This document shows, one piece after another, positions 47,629-54,948 of a stretch of DNA of 64,000 nucleotides; the stretch's first letter is position 1, and each line of letters starts with the position of its first letter. The position numbers and the translations under genes are program-made. The DNA comes from Solirubrobacter taibaiensis (lineage in GTDB: Bacteria; Actinomycetota; Thermoleophilia; Solirubrobacterales; Solirubrobacteraceae). Below the pieces are notes generated by a model. That model searched no databases, was not told the origin of the DNA, and saw only the letters and a program-made list of their open reading frames with translations. The DNA is taken from the NCBI GenBank assembly GCA_027587225.1, contig JAPDDQ010000036.1:18671-82670 (forward strand), written 5' to 3'.

Positions 47629-47764
47629 GCAACGGCGAGCACACCCGCGGCCGCCGCGTCAAGAAACTCGTGCTGCGCATACGAGTTTCTTGACCCGTCG
47701 GGGCGGGCGTGCTGATTGCGGGTGAGGCGGGTGCCCCGCACTGCGTGAACGCCGAGGCGTTCAC
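47629..47764 (+). repeat. Dispersed hairpin element, copy 2 (about 136 bp)
   Basis: This copy is homologous to 4961-5098 (opposite strand) over the full length. The 14-bp stem is GTCAAGAAACTCGT paired with ACGAGTTTCTTGAC around the 9-nt loop GCTGCGCAT (47658-47694). A GGGCGGGCGTGCT block and a second hairpin, GTGAACGCC-GA-GGCGTTCAC (47747-47764 region), follow. The central pair is swapped relative to copy 1 (A-T instead of T-A), keeping pairing. The 348-bp stretch 47564-47911 holds this element and the long hairpin at 47823, and no gene that I can support. Confidence 0.8.
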
Positions 47765-47822
47765 GTCTTGCCACGCCGAGGGACGCACCTCGCGTGGACG
47801 GGTGGCGCGTTGCCGCTCATCT

Positions 47823-47880
47823 CCGGGGGGTGCCGCACGTGAGCGTCCCCTGTGGACGCTCACGTTCCGCACCCCCCCGG
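47823..47880. terminator. Long hairpin after pnkp
   Basis: The two arms pair over about 26 bp with a few mismatches (GCACGTGAGCGTCC on the left, GGACGCTCACGTTCCGCAC on the right, extended by G6 and C7 runs) around a loop of about 5 nt. It lies 31 nt after the pnkp stop on the minus strand. No T-tract is seen, so it may stop or protect the pnkp-hen1 transcript as a very stable stem instead of a classic terminator. Confidence 0.6.
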
Positions 47881-47911
47881 GCGGAACGGGCTCGAGCGCA
47901 CCGTCCGCGCC

Positions 47912-50380
47912 TCACAGACGCGGATCGACGGGCTCGGACTCCAGCGCGAGCACCGCGAACACGCACTCGTGCACGCGGTACAGCGGCTCGCCGCGGACGA
48001 AGCGTTCGAGCGCTTCCACCCCGAGCGCGAACTCGCGCGACGCCATCGAGCGCTTGCGGCCGAGCGAGCGCGAGCGCAGGCGGCCGATCTGGTCGGGCGC
48101 GTCGTACTCCGGGCCGTAGATGATCCGCAGGTACTCGCGGCCGCGGACCTTGATGCCGGGCTGCGCGAGGCCCTTGCGCCCGCGGGTGGTGAAGGCCAGC
48201 GGCTTGACCACCATGCCCTCGCCGCCACCGGCGGTCAGCGTCTCCCACCATTCGATTGCCTCGGCGTCGGAGCCCGTGAGGTCCACGAACCGGCGGTCGG
48301 TGCGCGTGATCCAGTCGGGGTCGGCGGCGGCGAGCGCGTCGCAGTGCTCGAGGTGCCAGGCGTGATCGCGCTCGGCGAACGCGCCGGACTCGGCGGCGAG
48401 CACGTGGAACGGCGCCAAGCGCAGGTCCTCGAGACCGCTGACCGGCCAGTTGTAGCCCTGGTACGCGGTGCTGTAGCGGTGCACGCGCTCCGATCGCCCG
48501 CGTGTACGGTCCAGCAGGTCCCCCACGTCCAGGCCGCGCGCGGCCGCCTGCTCGAGCACGGCGACGCTCGCGTCCAGCGCGGCGGTGCCGGCCGCGCCGA
48601 CGGGCGCGTACTGGCGGTCGATCAGCTCCTGGGCTTTGGCCGACCACGGCAGGATCTCGCAGTCGAGCACGAGCCAGCCGGTCTCCAGCCGCTCCCACAG
48701 GCCGGCGGCCGTCGCGGCGGCGCGGATGCGCTCCAAGGCCGGTTCGGCGTCGTCGAGGAAGGGGCGGCCGGTGCGCGTGTAGATCGCGCCGGTGCCTTCG
48801 GCGCCGAAGCGGGCCTGCGCCGTCTCCTCGTCGCGGCAGACCACCACGATCGCCCGGGAGCCCATGTGCTTCTCCTCGCACACGACCTGGCCGACGCCCT
48901 CGGCGCGGAACTCGGCGAACGCCTCGGCAGGGTGCTCGAGCGTGCCTTCGCGCTGGGAGGTCGCGGTCGGCGCCATCGTCGGCGGCAGGTACACGAGCCA
49001 GCGCGGGTCGACGGCGAACCGGCTCATGACCTCCATCGCGCCCGCGGCGGACTCCTCCCGGATCGTCACGCTGCGCGCCAGCCGCGTCTGGACGATCCGC
49101 TTGCCGGCGATGTCGTCGACGTCGAGCAGGCGCTCAGGCCGTTCCTCCAACGCGACGAGCGGCTTCGCGGGCGCGTAGTACTCACGGGCGGCGGGCACGG
49201 AGACCAGCTCGCGCTCGGGCCAGCGCAGCGCGGTCAGCCGGCCGCCGAAGACGCAGCCGGTGTCGATGTTGATCGTGTTGTTGACCCAGGCGGGGTCGGC
49301 GACCGGCGTGTGGCCGTAGACCACGGTCGCGCGGCCGCGGTAGTCCGACGCCCAGTCCAGGCGCACGGGCAGGCCCCACTCGTCCGTCTCGCCCGTCGTG
49401 TCGCCGAACAGGGCGAACGCGCGGACGCGGCGGGAGCTGCGGCCCTGGTAGCGCTCGAGCATGCCGGCGTGGGCGACGACCAGCCGCCCGCCGTCGAGCA
49501 CGGCGTGGCTGGTGAGGTCCTTCAGGAACTCGGGGAGGCCGTCCACCGGGTCGGCCTCCAGCTGCTCGAGCGTCTCGCCCAGGCCGTGCGTGATCTGCAC
49601 GTCCTTGCCGCCCAGCTTGCGCAGGAGCTTGACGTCGTGGTTGCCGGGCAGGCAGATCGCGTGGCCGTCCGCCTGCATCCGCATGACCGTGCGCAGGACG
49701 TTCGGCGTATCGGGCCCGCGGTCGCCGTAGTCGCCGACGAAGATCGCGCGCCGCCCGTCCGGGTGACCGGCTTCGGTGTAGCCGAGCGTGGCCAGCAGCT
49801 CGCGCAGCTCCGCGTGGCAGCCGTGGATATCGCCGACGATGTCGAACGGGCCCAGCTCGTCCGAGCGGTTGGCCCACAGCGGCGCGCGGACGATCTCGAC
49901 CTCGTCCTCGGGCCTGACGACGTGCGTGAAGCGGAAACCCTCCTTCTGCAGGAAGCGCAGCGAACGGCGCAGGTCACGCGTCTGGCGGCGGACCACGTGC
50001 GGGCCGAAGGTGCGGTCCGGGCGCGCGGCGTTGCGCTCCTGACAGGTCGCCTCGGGCGTGTCGATGACGATCGCGGCCGCGAACAGGTCGTGCTCGCGGG
50101 CGATCCGCACGAGCGGCTCGCGCGCCTCCTTCTGGACGTTGGTGGCGTCGATGACCGTCAGCCGGCCGCGGGCGAGCCGCCGGGACGTGATCTCGTGCAG
50201 CACCGCGAACGCGTCCTTGGTCGCGTCCTGGTCGTTGGCGTCGTCGGCCACGAGCGCGCGGCAGAAGTCGGAGCTGACCGTCTCCGTGGGCAGGAAGTGG
50301 CGGGCCGCGAACGTGCTCTTGCCGGAGCCGGAGGCGCCGATCAGCACGACGAGGCAGGGATCACCCAGCTCGATCTTCAT
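47912..50380 (-). CDS. pnkp: Pnkp: polynucleotide kinase-phosphatase-adenylyltransferase of the RNA repair system
   Basis: This 822-aa three-domain enzyme starts at ATG 50380, overlapping the hen1 stop (ATGA). The kinase has P-loop IGASGSGKST (15-23) and TVIDATN. The phosphatase is calcineurin-like: VGDIHGCHAEL (183 onward), FVGDYGDRGPDTPN, CLPGNHD, VVAHAGM and YGHTP. The ligase/adenylyltransferase has VCEEKHMGSRAIVVV (nucleotidyl Lys near 503), LVLDCEILPW and EGMVVKPLAF. The enzyme heals broken RNA ends (5'-OH, 3'-phosphate), and with Hen1 it repairs ribotoxin-cut tRNAs. Typical length is about 850 aa. A long hairpin follows the stop. Confidence 0.96.
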   Translation of the reverse strand: MKIELGDPCLVVLIGASGSGKSTFAARHFLPTETVSSDFCRALVADDANDQDATKDAFAVLHEITSRRLARGRLTVIDATNVQKEAREPLVRIAREHDLFAAAIVIDTPEATCQERNAARPDRTFGPHVVRRQTRDLRRSLRFLQKEGFRFTHVVRPEDEVEIVRAPLWANRSDELGPFDIVGDIHGCHAELRELLATLGYTEAGHPDGRRAIFVGDYGDRGPDTPNVLRTVMRMQADGHAICLPGNHDVKLLRKLGGKDVQITHGLGETLEQLEADPVDGLPEFLKDLTSHAVLDGGRLVVAHAGMLERYQGRSSRRVRAFALFGDTTGETDEWGLPVRLDWASDYRGRATVVYGHTPVADPAWVNNTINIDTGCVFGGRLTALRWPERELVSVPAAREYYAPAKPLVALEERPERLLDVDDIAGKRIVQTRLARSVTIREESAAGAMEVMSRFAVDPRWLVYLPPTMAPTATSQREGTLEHPAEAFAEFRAEGVGQVVCEEKHMGSRAIVVVCRDEETAQARFGAEGTGAIYTRTGRPFLDDAEPALERIRAAATAAGLWERLETGWLVLDCEILPWSAKAQELIDRQYAPVGAAGTAALDASVAVLEQAAARGLDVGDLLDRTRGRSERVHRYSTAYQGYNWPVSGLEDLRLAPFHVLAAESGAFAERDHAWHLEHCDALAAADPDWITRTDRRFVDLTGSDAEAIEWWETLTAGGGEGMVVKPLAFTTRGRKGLAQPGIKVRGREYLRIIYGPEYDAPDQIGRLRSRSLGRKRSMASREFALGVEALERFVRGEPLYRVHECVFAVLALESEPVDPRL

Positions 50381-51678
50381 CGCTCGAACACCGCCATCTG
50401 CGTGGGTGGGCCGGCCTCGGGGTCCTCCGGGCCGACCGGGACGAAACGGGCGCGGTAGCCGTCGTAGGTGGTGGTGACGTGCGCCGCCCAGGCCGCGAAC
50501 TCCGCGCGAGTCCACTCGAACCGGTGATCGTGGTGCCGGAAGCCCTCGAGGCTCGGCCACAGGTGGTTGTACTCGGCGTTGGGCGTCGTCACGACAACCG
50601 TCTTGGGCTGGGCGTTGCCGAACACGTTCTCCTCCACCGCGCGCAGGCGCGGCGGATCGAAGTGCTCGATCACCTCGACCAGCGCCGCCGCGTCGTACTG
50701 CGCGAACCGCTTGTCCCGGTAGGTGAGCGGGCTGTGGAGGAGCTTGACGGAGTCCGACTTCAGTCGGCGCTCGGCGATCGAGAGCGCGCGGGCAGAGACA
50801 TCCGCACCGGCGAGATCGGTGTAGCCGTCCTTGAGCAGGCGCTCCAGGAGCGCTCCGGCGCCGCAGCCGAGATCGATCACGCTCCGCGCGCCCGAGGCCT
50901 TGAGCACGGCCTGGACCATGCCGAGCCGCTGGTCCTTGAGCGAGACCGGGCGTTCGAGCGCGATCTCGGTGCGGTCGTCCGCGGGCTCGAGCTCGCCGAG
51001 CGCGGCCAGCGCGGGGTTCACGAGCCGCCACTCGTGCTTGAGGTAGCGGCGCGTGATCAGCGCCCGCTCGGGGTGCTCGGGCAGCCAGCCCTCGCCGCGG
51101 CGCATCAGCTTCTCGATCTCGGCCGTGTCGACCCAGTAGTGCTTCTCGTCGTCCAGGACGGGGAGCAGCACGTACAGGTGCCGGAGCAGCTCGGAGAGCC
51201 GCGTCGTCGCGACGAGCGTGAGCCCGACGTGCCGGCGACTGCCGATGTCGCGCACGGTCACGTCGTAGCCGAGCGGCTCGAAAAGCTTGCGGACGAGCTC
51301 CTCGCCCCCACGCGCCGGCACCGCGGGCAGCTCGGCGGTGAGCGGGATCGGCGTCTGTGCGAGCTCCGGCACCTTGCCCTCCATCGCGGTCTTGAACACG
51401 GTGACGAGCGCCACGCTCATCAGCGAGGACGCCACGTACGGCCGGTCGTTGACGTACTCGGCGAGCGCGAACGGGCTGCGCCCACCGCGCCGCGTGAGCC
51501 CGACGGGATCGATGTCGAGCAGCAGCACGGCCGTACAGCGCGCTTCGCTCGCCTCCGGGTACAGCACGTGGGCCGTGCCGAACGGCAGCGTGAACGTCTG
51601 CGCTCGCTCCGGATGCTTGTGCAACAGGAACCCGAGGTCCGTAGCGGGCCTGTGGGTGGTCGAAAGGCTGAGGAGCAC
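50377..51678 (-). CDS. hen1: Hen1: RNA 3'-terminal 2'-O-methyltransferase of the RNA repair system
   Basis: The protein has 433 aa. GTG at 51678 gives VLLSLSTTHRPATDLGFLLHKHPERAQTF, the diagnostic start of bacterial Hen1. The N-terminal half is the domain that binds and activates Pnkp. The C-terminal methyltransferase has SVIDLGCGAGALLERLL (SAM motif), VEVIEHFDPPRL (metal-binding E-x-x-E-H) and VTTPNAEYNHLWPSLEGFRHHDHRFEWTRAEF with the third and fourth metal ligands. It methylates the 2'-OH at the break before ligation so the repaired site resists new cleavage. It is the first gene of a two-gene operon with pnkp. Confidence 0.95.
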   Translation of the reverse strand: MLLSLSTTHRPATDLGFLLHKHPERAQTFTLPFGTAHVLYPEASEARCTAVLLLDIDPVGLTRRGGRSPFALAEYVNDRPYVASSLMSVALVTVFKTAMEGKVPELAQTPIPLTAELPAVPARGGEELVRKLFEPLGYDVTVRDIGSRRHVGLTLVATTRLSELLRHLYVLLPVLDDEKHYWVDTAEIEKLMRRGEGWLPEHPERALITRRYLKHEWRLVNPALAALGELEPADDRTEIALERPVSLKDQRLGMVQAVLKASGARSVIDLGCGAGALLERLLKDGYTDLAGADVSARALSIAERRLKSDSVKLLHSPLTYRDKRFAQYDAAALVEVIEHFDPPRLRAVEENVFGNAQPKTVVVTTPNAEYNHLWPSLEGFRHHDHRFEWTRAEFAAWAAHVTTTYDGYRARFVPVGPEDPEAGPPTQMAVFER

Positions 51679-51743
51679 AGCGCCGCACCCTAGCCAGCGA
51701 TCCGACCCCCAGGAGGTTCGAGCCGGGGACGCCGGGTTACGGT

Positions 51744-52568
51744 GTGCTCGTGCGCCGCGTCCGCATCCTCCTCGTCGCCGGCCTGATCGCCGCGTCGATC
51801 GGCAGCGAAGCCGAGGCACAGGGGATCCTGTCCGCCGCCGACAAGGCCAGCTTCCAGCGACTCTCGCGGTCGCTCGGCGGCGCGAACGGCGTCACCGTGT
51901 CCGGCATCGGCAGCGGGCAGAAGATCGAGTCGGCCGGGTCGCTGAAGACCGGCACCGCGTGGTCGACGATCAAGGTTCCGATCGCGATGGCGGTCATCGA
52001 CGCCGGCGGTGAGAACCGCCATGCGGACGATCTGACAAAGGCGATCACCGCCTCCGACAACGCGGCCGCGGAGCGGCTGTGGGCCTCGCTGGGCGGTCCG
52101 GAGACCGCCGCGCAGGCCACGACTGCGCAATTGCGTAATGCAGGTGACATTCGCACGGATGTCAACGCCCAGAAGCTCCTGGCGGCGTACACGCCGTTCG
52201 GGCAGACCGCCTGGGCGCTCAGCATGCAGGCGCGTTTCGCCGCCCAACTGCCCTGCAGCGCCGCGGGCGTGCGGGTGCTGGACCTCATGGGCCAGGTCGT
52301 GGACGGGCAGCGCTGGGGCCTCGGAACCGCGCAGGAGGCGCAGTTCAAGGGCGGCTGGGGCCCGGGATCCACGCCCGGTCGCGAATCCGGTTATCTGGAT
52401 CGCCAGTTCGGGATCATCACCGTGCGGGGCACGCCGCTCGCGGTCGCGATCGCGTCCCGGCCCGCGGACGGGTCGCACAGCACCGGCACCCGCCACCTCT
52501 CCGCGATCACCCGCTGGCTCATGCGCAACGCGAGCGTTAAGGGCCTGCCAGCCCAGCCTGCGTGCTGA
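51744..52568 (+). CDS. Exported class A beta-lactamase-like serine hydrolase
   Basis: This 274-aa protein starts at GTG (51744; another GTG two codons later). The signal peptide is RILLVAGLIAASIGSEAEA, cut before QGILS. Catalytic motifs are SxxK in TAWSTIKVPIA (nucleophile Ser), SDN in TASDNAAAERLW, and a KGG in QFKGGWGPG where class A enzymes have KTG. The fold length is short (about 240 aa mature). It may hydrolyse beta-lactams or act on peptidoglycan. The KTG variant and lack of an obvious Glu166 motif make true beta-lactamase activity uncertain. It is divergent from hen1 (65 bp), and its stop is next to a tRNA terminator of the opposite strand. Confidence 0.78.
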   Translation: MLVRRVRILLVAGLIAASIGSEAEAQGILSAADKASFQRLSRSLGGANGVTVSGIGSGQKIESAGSLKTGTAWSTIKVPIAMAVIDAGGENRHADDLTKAITASDNAAAERLWASLGGPETAAQATTAQLRNAGDIRTDVNAQKLLAAYTPFGQTAWALSMQARFAAQLPCSAAGVRVLDLMGQVVDGQRWGLGTAQEAQFKGGWGPGSTPGRESGYLDRQFGIITVRGTPLAVAIASRPADGSHSTGTRHLSAITRWLMRNASVKGLPAQPAC

Positions 52569-52574
52569 AAGCCC

Positions 52575-52610
52575 AAAAAAAGAGGCGCAGCGCTCGGTGA
52601 GCGCTACGCC
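52575..52610 (-). terminator. Rho-independent terminator of tRNA-Gln
   Basis: On the minus strand, GGCGTAGCGCTC-ACC-GAGCGCTGCGCC forms a 12-bp stem with one mismatch and a 3-nt loop, followed by TCTTTTTTT. It lies 7 nt after the tRNA 3' end. It is the clearest intrinsic terminator in the window and may also act for the convergent beta-lactamase-like gene on the other strand. Confidence 0.9.
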
Positions 52611-52617
52611 TTCGAAG

Positions 52618-52689
52618 CTGCCGGGCAGGGACTCGAACCCCAACTCCCAGATCCAGAGACTGGTGTGCTGCCAATTACACCACCCGGCA
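52618..52689 (-). tRNA. tRNA-Gln (anticodon CTG)
   Basis: On the minus strand the acceptor arms TGCCGGG and CCCGGCA pair over 7 bp, with discriminator G. The D arm region is TGGTGTAATTGGCAGCAC, typical for glutamine tRNAs. The anticodon loop is CTCTGGA with CTG as anticodon, reading CAG. The T arm contains GGGGTTCGAGTCCC. The innermost anticodon-stem pair is T-T. CCA is not encoded and must be added. A strong terminator follows. Confidence 0.93.
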
Positions 52690-52844
52690 ACGGGTGCGGG
52701 GAGGCAGTATAGGAACCACGAACACGAAATAGGCGGACCGCCCGGTTCTGACGCCTTCCGCGGGAGTATTCTCGGCGCTACATTGATGCTCGGCCTAGCG
52801 GGGGGCAGTCGCTTCCCGCGCGATCGACGAGGACTTTCGCTCGC

Positions 52845-53606
52845 ATGCCAGACGCCGGGAACGGCTCAGTTCAGCTTTTGGAGGCAGACCCCGATCTCGC
52901 TCGGGGGCTCGACCCACGCCGTGTGCGTGAAGTCAGCCAGCGATTGTTCGCACGGTCGATCGACGTCCCGCGTGGGCCGTGGTCGCCTGCCCGGGCGTTG
53001 TCGGGTGGGACGAACCCCATCGGACTCCTGGTGCTCGACGGCCTGCTCGTTCGCGAGGCGATCGTCGGGGACCACCCGTGTGCGGAGCTGCTCGGACCAG
53101 GGGACCTTTTACGGGCCTGGGACGACCGTGACGCCGAGGTTCTGCTGCCCCGCAGCGTCGAGTGGAGTGCCCTGAGCCAGGTACGACTCGCCGTGATCGA
53201 TCAGGCTTTGGCCGTTCGGGCGGCTCAGTGGCCTGAGATCTTCGCGTCGCTCGTCGAGCGGGCCGCCCGCCGCGCCGAGCGGCTCGTGGTCATGCAGGCC
53301 ATCGCCCACCTCACGCGCGTGGACGACCGTCTGCTCGCGCTGCTGTGGTGCCTGGCCGAGCGCTGGGGCCGCGTCGCGCCCGGAGGCGTCGTCGTGAGCC
53401 TGCGGCTGCCGCACCGCACGCTGGCCGGCATGGTCGGCGCGCGTCGCCCGTCCGTCACCACCGCCTTGGGCCAGCTGATCGCCCGCGGCGAGGTGGAGCG
53501 CCGCCCCGACGGCGGCTGGCTCCTGCTCGGAGATCCGCCCGAGGCGCGTGGGCAGCGCCCGGCCGACGATCACTCCAGCGTCGCATTCCAGCGGCATTCG
53601 GCATAA
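52845..53606 (+). CDS. Crp/Fnr-family transcriptional regulator
   Basis: The protein has 253 aa. The N-terminal domain is a divergent cyclic-nucleotide-binding-like barrel (GLLVLDGLLVREAIVGDHPCAELLGPGDLLRAWDD). A dimer helix follows (about 110-150, AVRAAQWPEIFASLVERAARRAERLVVMQAIAH). The C-terminal winged helix-turn-helix is SLRLPHRTLAGMVGARRPSVTTALGQLIARGEVERRPDGGWLLLG (family: LTxxxLAxxxGxxRxTVSRxLxxL). The cNMP-binding R-x-A phosphate-cassette is not evident, so the signal is unknown. The gene stands alone. Confidence 0.88.
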   Translation: MPDAGNGSVQLLEADPDLARGLDPRRVREVSQRLFARSIDVPRGPWSPARALSGGTNPIGLLVLDGLLVREAIVGDHPCAELLGPGDLLRAWDDRDAEVLLPRSVEWSALSQVRLAVIDQALAVRAAQWPEIFASLVERAARRAERLVVMQAIAHLTRVDDRLLALLWCLAERWGRVAPGGVVVSLRLPHRTLAGMVGARRPSVTTALGQLIARGEVERRPDGGWLLLGDPPEARGQRPADDHSSVAFQRHSA

Positions 53607-53610
53607 GCAT

Positions 53611-53742
53611 CCCCTCCGCCCCACCCCGATCATCCGGCCTTAGGCGGGTGGGACGGGTGGACGGCGGGGCGGCCCACTCCCGAGGGAGTGGGCCGCTGGC
53701 CGCTCGTTCGCCGCAATGCCTACTGGGCCCAGGGCGGAGGGG
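53611..53742. other. Structured intergenic segment with nested inverted repeats
   Basis: The 220-bp gap between the convergent crp-like and trkA genes holds an outer inverted repeat (CCCCTCCGCCC at 53611-53621 and GGGCGGAGGGG at 53732-53742). A 12-bp stem hairpin (53669-53696) lies inside. It may be a two-way terminator or a small structured RNA. No ORF is supported here. Confidence 0.5.
53669..53696. terminator. 12-bp hairpin between convergent genes
   Basis: GCGGCCCACTCC and GGAGTGGGCCGC form a perfect 12-bp stem with loop CGAG. It lies 62 nt after the crp-like stop and 130 nt from the trkA stop. There is no T-tract; it is a likely bidirectional stem-type terminator. Confidence 0.6.
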
Positions 53743-53826
53743 TGCCCTTTGTTCGCAGGCGAGCGCGGGGTGGCGCTCTGCGCGGCGTCGAGACCGTCTT
53801 GCCGCGAATGGTACGGGAACGGAGCC

Positions 53827-54510
53827 TTACGAGTGACCGTTATCGCCCACGAACACCGCGGTGATGTCGTCCTCGATCCCTGGATCGAGCACGACGAGCA
53901 CCTCGTCGCCGGCTTCGACGACCGTGTCCGCTTTGGGCACAAAGCCTGATCCGCCGCGAAGCACCGAAATAACGAGTGACCCTTCGGGCAGCCCGATGTC
54001 AGCGATCGCACGCCCTGCCGCGGGTGCGTTCGGGGAGACCACCAACTCGATGATTTCGAGCCGCTCCTCGGGCAGATCCAGCAGATGGACGAGCCCGTAG
54101 CGCGGGACCTCGTGCTCGATCAGGCGCAGGATCAGGTCGGTCGCGGACACCGCCGGCTGGATGCCGAGCAGCTTGAAGTGGTCCAGGTTCCGCGGATTGT
54201 TCACGCGCGCGATGATCCGCTCGCAGAGATACTTCTCCTTGGCCACCTGGCAGATCAGCAGGTTGTCCTCGTCGTCGCCGGTGACGGCCACGACCAGGTC
54301 GGCGCGCTGGATGCCCGCGCGCTCCAAGACCCACAGCTCGGTGGCGTCGCCGTACTGGACCGCGTGCTCGAGCTCCTGCTCGACGGTCAGGTAGCGGCGG
54401 CGGTCCTGCTCGATGCAGGTGACCTCGTGCCCCTTCTCCAGCAGCTCACGCGCGAGGTTCCAACCGACCTTGCCGGCGCCCGCGATGATGACGTAGAGCC
54501 CCTCCTCCAT
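53827..54510 (-). CDS. TrkA-type potassium channel/transport regulator (RCK_N + RCK_C)
   Basis: The protein has 227 aa from ATG 54510, overlapping the upstream gene's stop. RCK_N: LYVIIAGAGKVGWNLARELLEKGHEVTCIEQD (NAD(H)-binding GxGxxG), VQYGDATELWVLERAGIQRADLVVAVTGDDEDNLLICQVAK. RCK_C (about 140-225): EIIELVVSPNAPAAGRAIADIGLPEGSLVISVLRGG, VVEAGDEVLVVLDPG. TrkA proteins gate potassium transporters in response to NAD(H) or other nucleotides. No TrkH/KtrB pore gene is near. Together with the preceding gene it corresponds to the CeoB/CeoC pair known beside an APC permease in mycobacteria. Confidence 0.9.
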   Translation of the reverse strand: MEEGLYVIIAGAGKVGWNLARELLEKGHEVTCIEQDRRRYLTVEQELEHAVQYGDATELWVLERAGIQRADLVVAVTGDDEDNLLICQVAKEKYLCERIIARVNNPRNLDHFKLLGIQPAVSATDLILRLIEHEVPRYGLVHLLDLPEERLEIIELVVSPNAPAAGRAIADIGLPEGSLVISVLRGGSGFVPKADTVVEAGDEVLVVLDPGIEDDITAVFVGDNGHS

Positions 54511-54938
54511 CAGAGGACCTCGCCCAGCGCCGCCTGCTGCAGCTGCTCGATCGCGATCTGGGTCGGGCAGATGGTCTGCAGACCCTGCTCCTGGTACCAC
54601 GCCGCGCGGCGGGGATCGAGCACACGCGCGATCACCCGGTCGACGTTGTACTTGCGCTGGGCGATCTGGGCCACGACGAGGTTGGTGTTGTCGCCGTTGG
54701 TCGAGGCGATGAACACGTCGGCCTCCTCGACCCCGGCCTCGACGAGCGCGTCGATCTCCATCGCGGTCCCGATGGTGAAGCGGCCGCCGGCCTCTTCCCA
54801 CGACGAGCCGAGCTCCACGTCCAGCCGCTCGTGCGACAGGGGATCCTCGTCCAAGACGGACACGGTATGACCACGGCCCAGAGCCGACGTCGCGAGGGCC
54901 GCGCCCACGCGCCCCGCTCCGACAACGAGTACGAACAC
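54510..54938 (-). CDS. TrkA-N-only regulator
   Basis: The protein has 142 aa, GTG start. It is a single RCK_N domain: VLVVGAGRVGAALATSALGRGHTVSVLDEDPLSHERL (GxGxxG), FTIGTAMEIDALVEAGVEEADVFIASTNGDNTNLVVAQIAQRKYNVDRVIARV. It lacks the C-terminal RCK_C domain. It probably assembles with the full-length TrkA protein encoded by the next gene (overlap of the stop with the next ATG). Downstream of the APC-permease genes with 10 nt between, so likely one operon. Confidence 0.88.
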   Translation of the reverse strand: MFVLVVGAGRVGAALATSALGRGHTVSVLDEDPLSHERLDVELGSSWEEAGGRFTIGTAMEIDALVEAGVEEADVFIASTNGDNTNLVVAQIAQRKYNVDRVIARVLDPRRAAWYQEQGLQTICPTQIAIEQLQQAALGEVL

Positions 54939-54948
54939 AGCTGGAACC

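Noticed and set aside
47471..47872. 133-codon version of the tiny signal-peptide gene with a long N-terminal extension
   Set aside because: The extension is Arg/Pro-rich, runs through the dispersed hairpin repeat, and would place the signal peptide in the middle of the protein. The internal ATG with GGAGA upstream is the better start.
51744..52568. Calling the SxxK serine hydrolase a true beta-lactamase resistance gene
   Set aside because: KTG is replaced by KGG and the Glu166 region is not recognisable, so only family membership is claimed.
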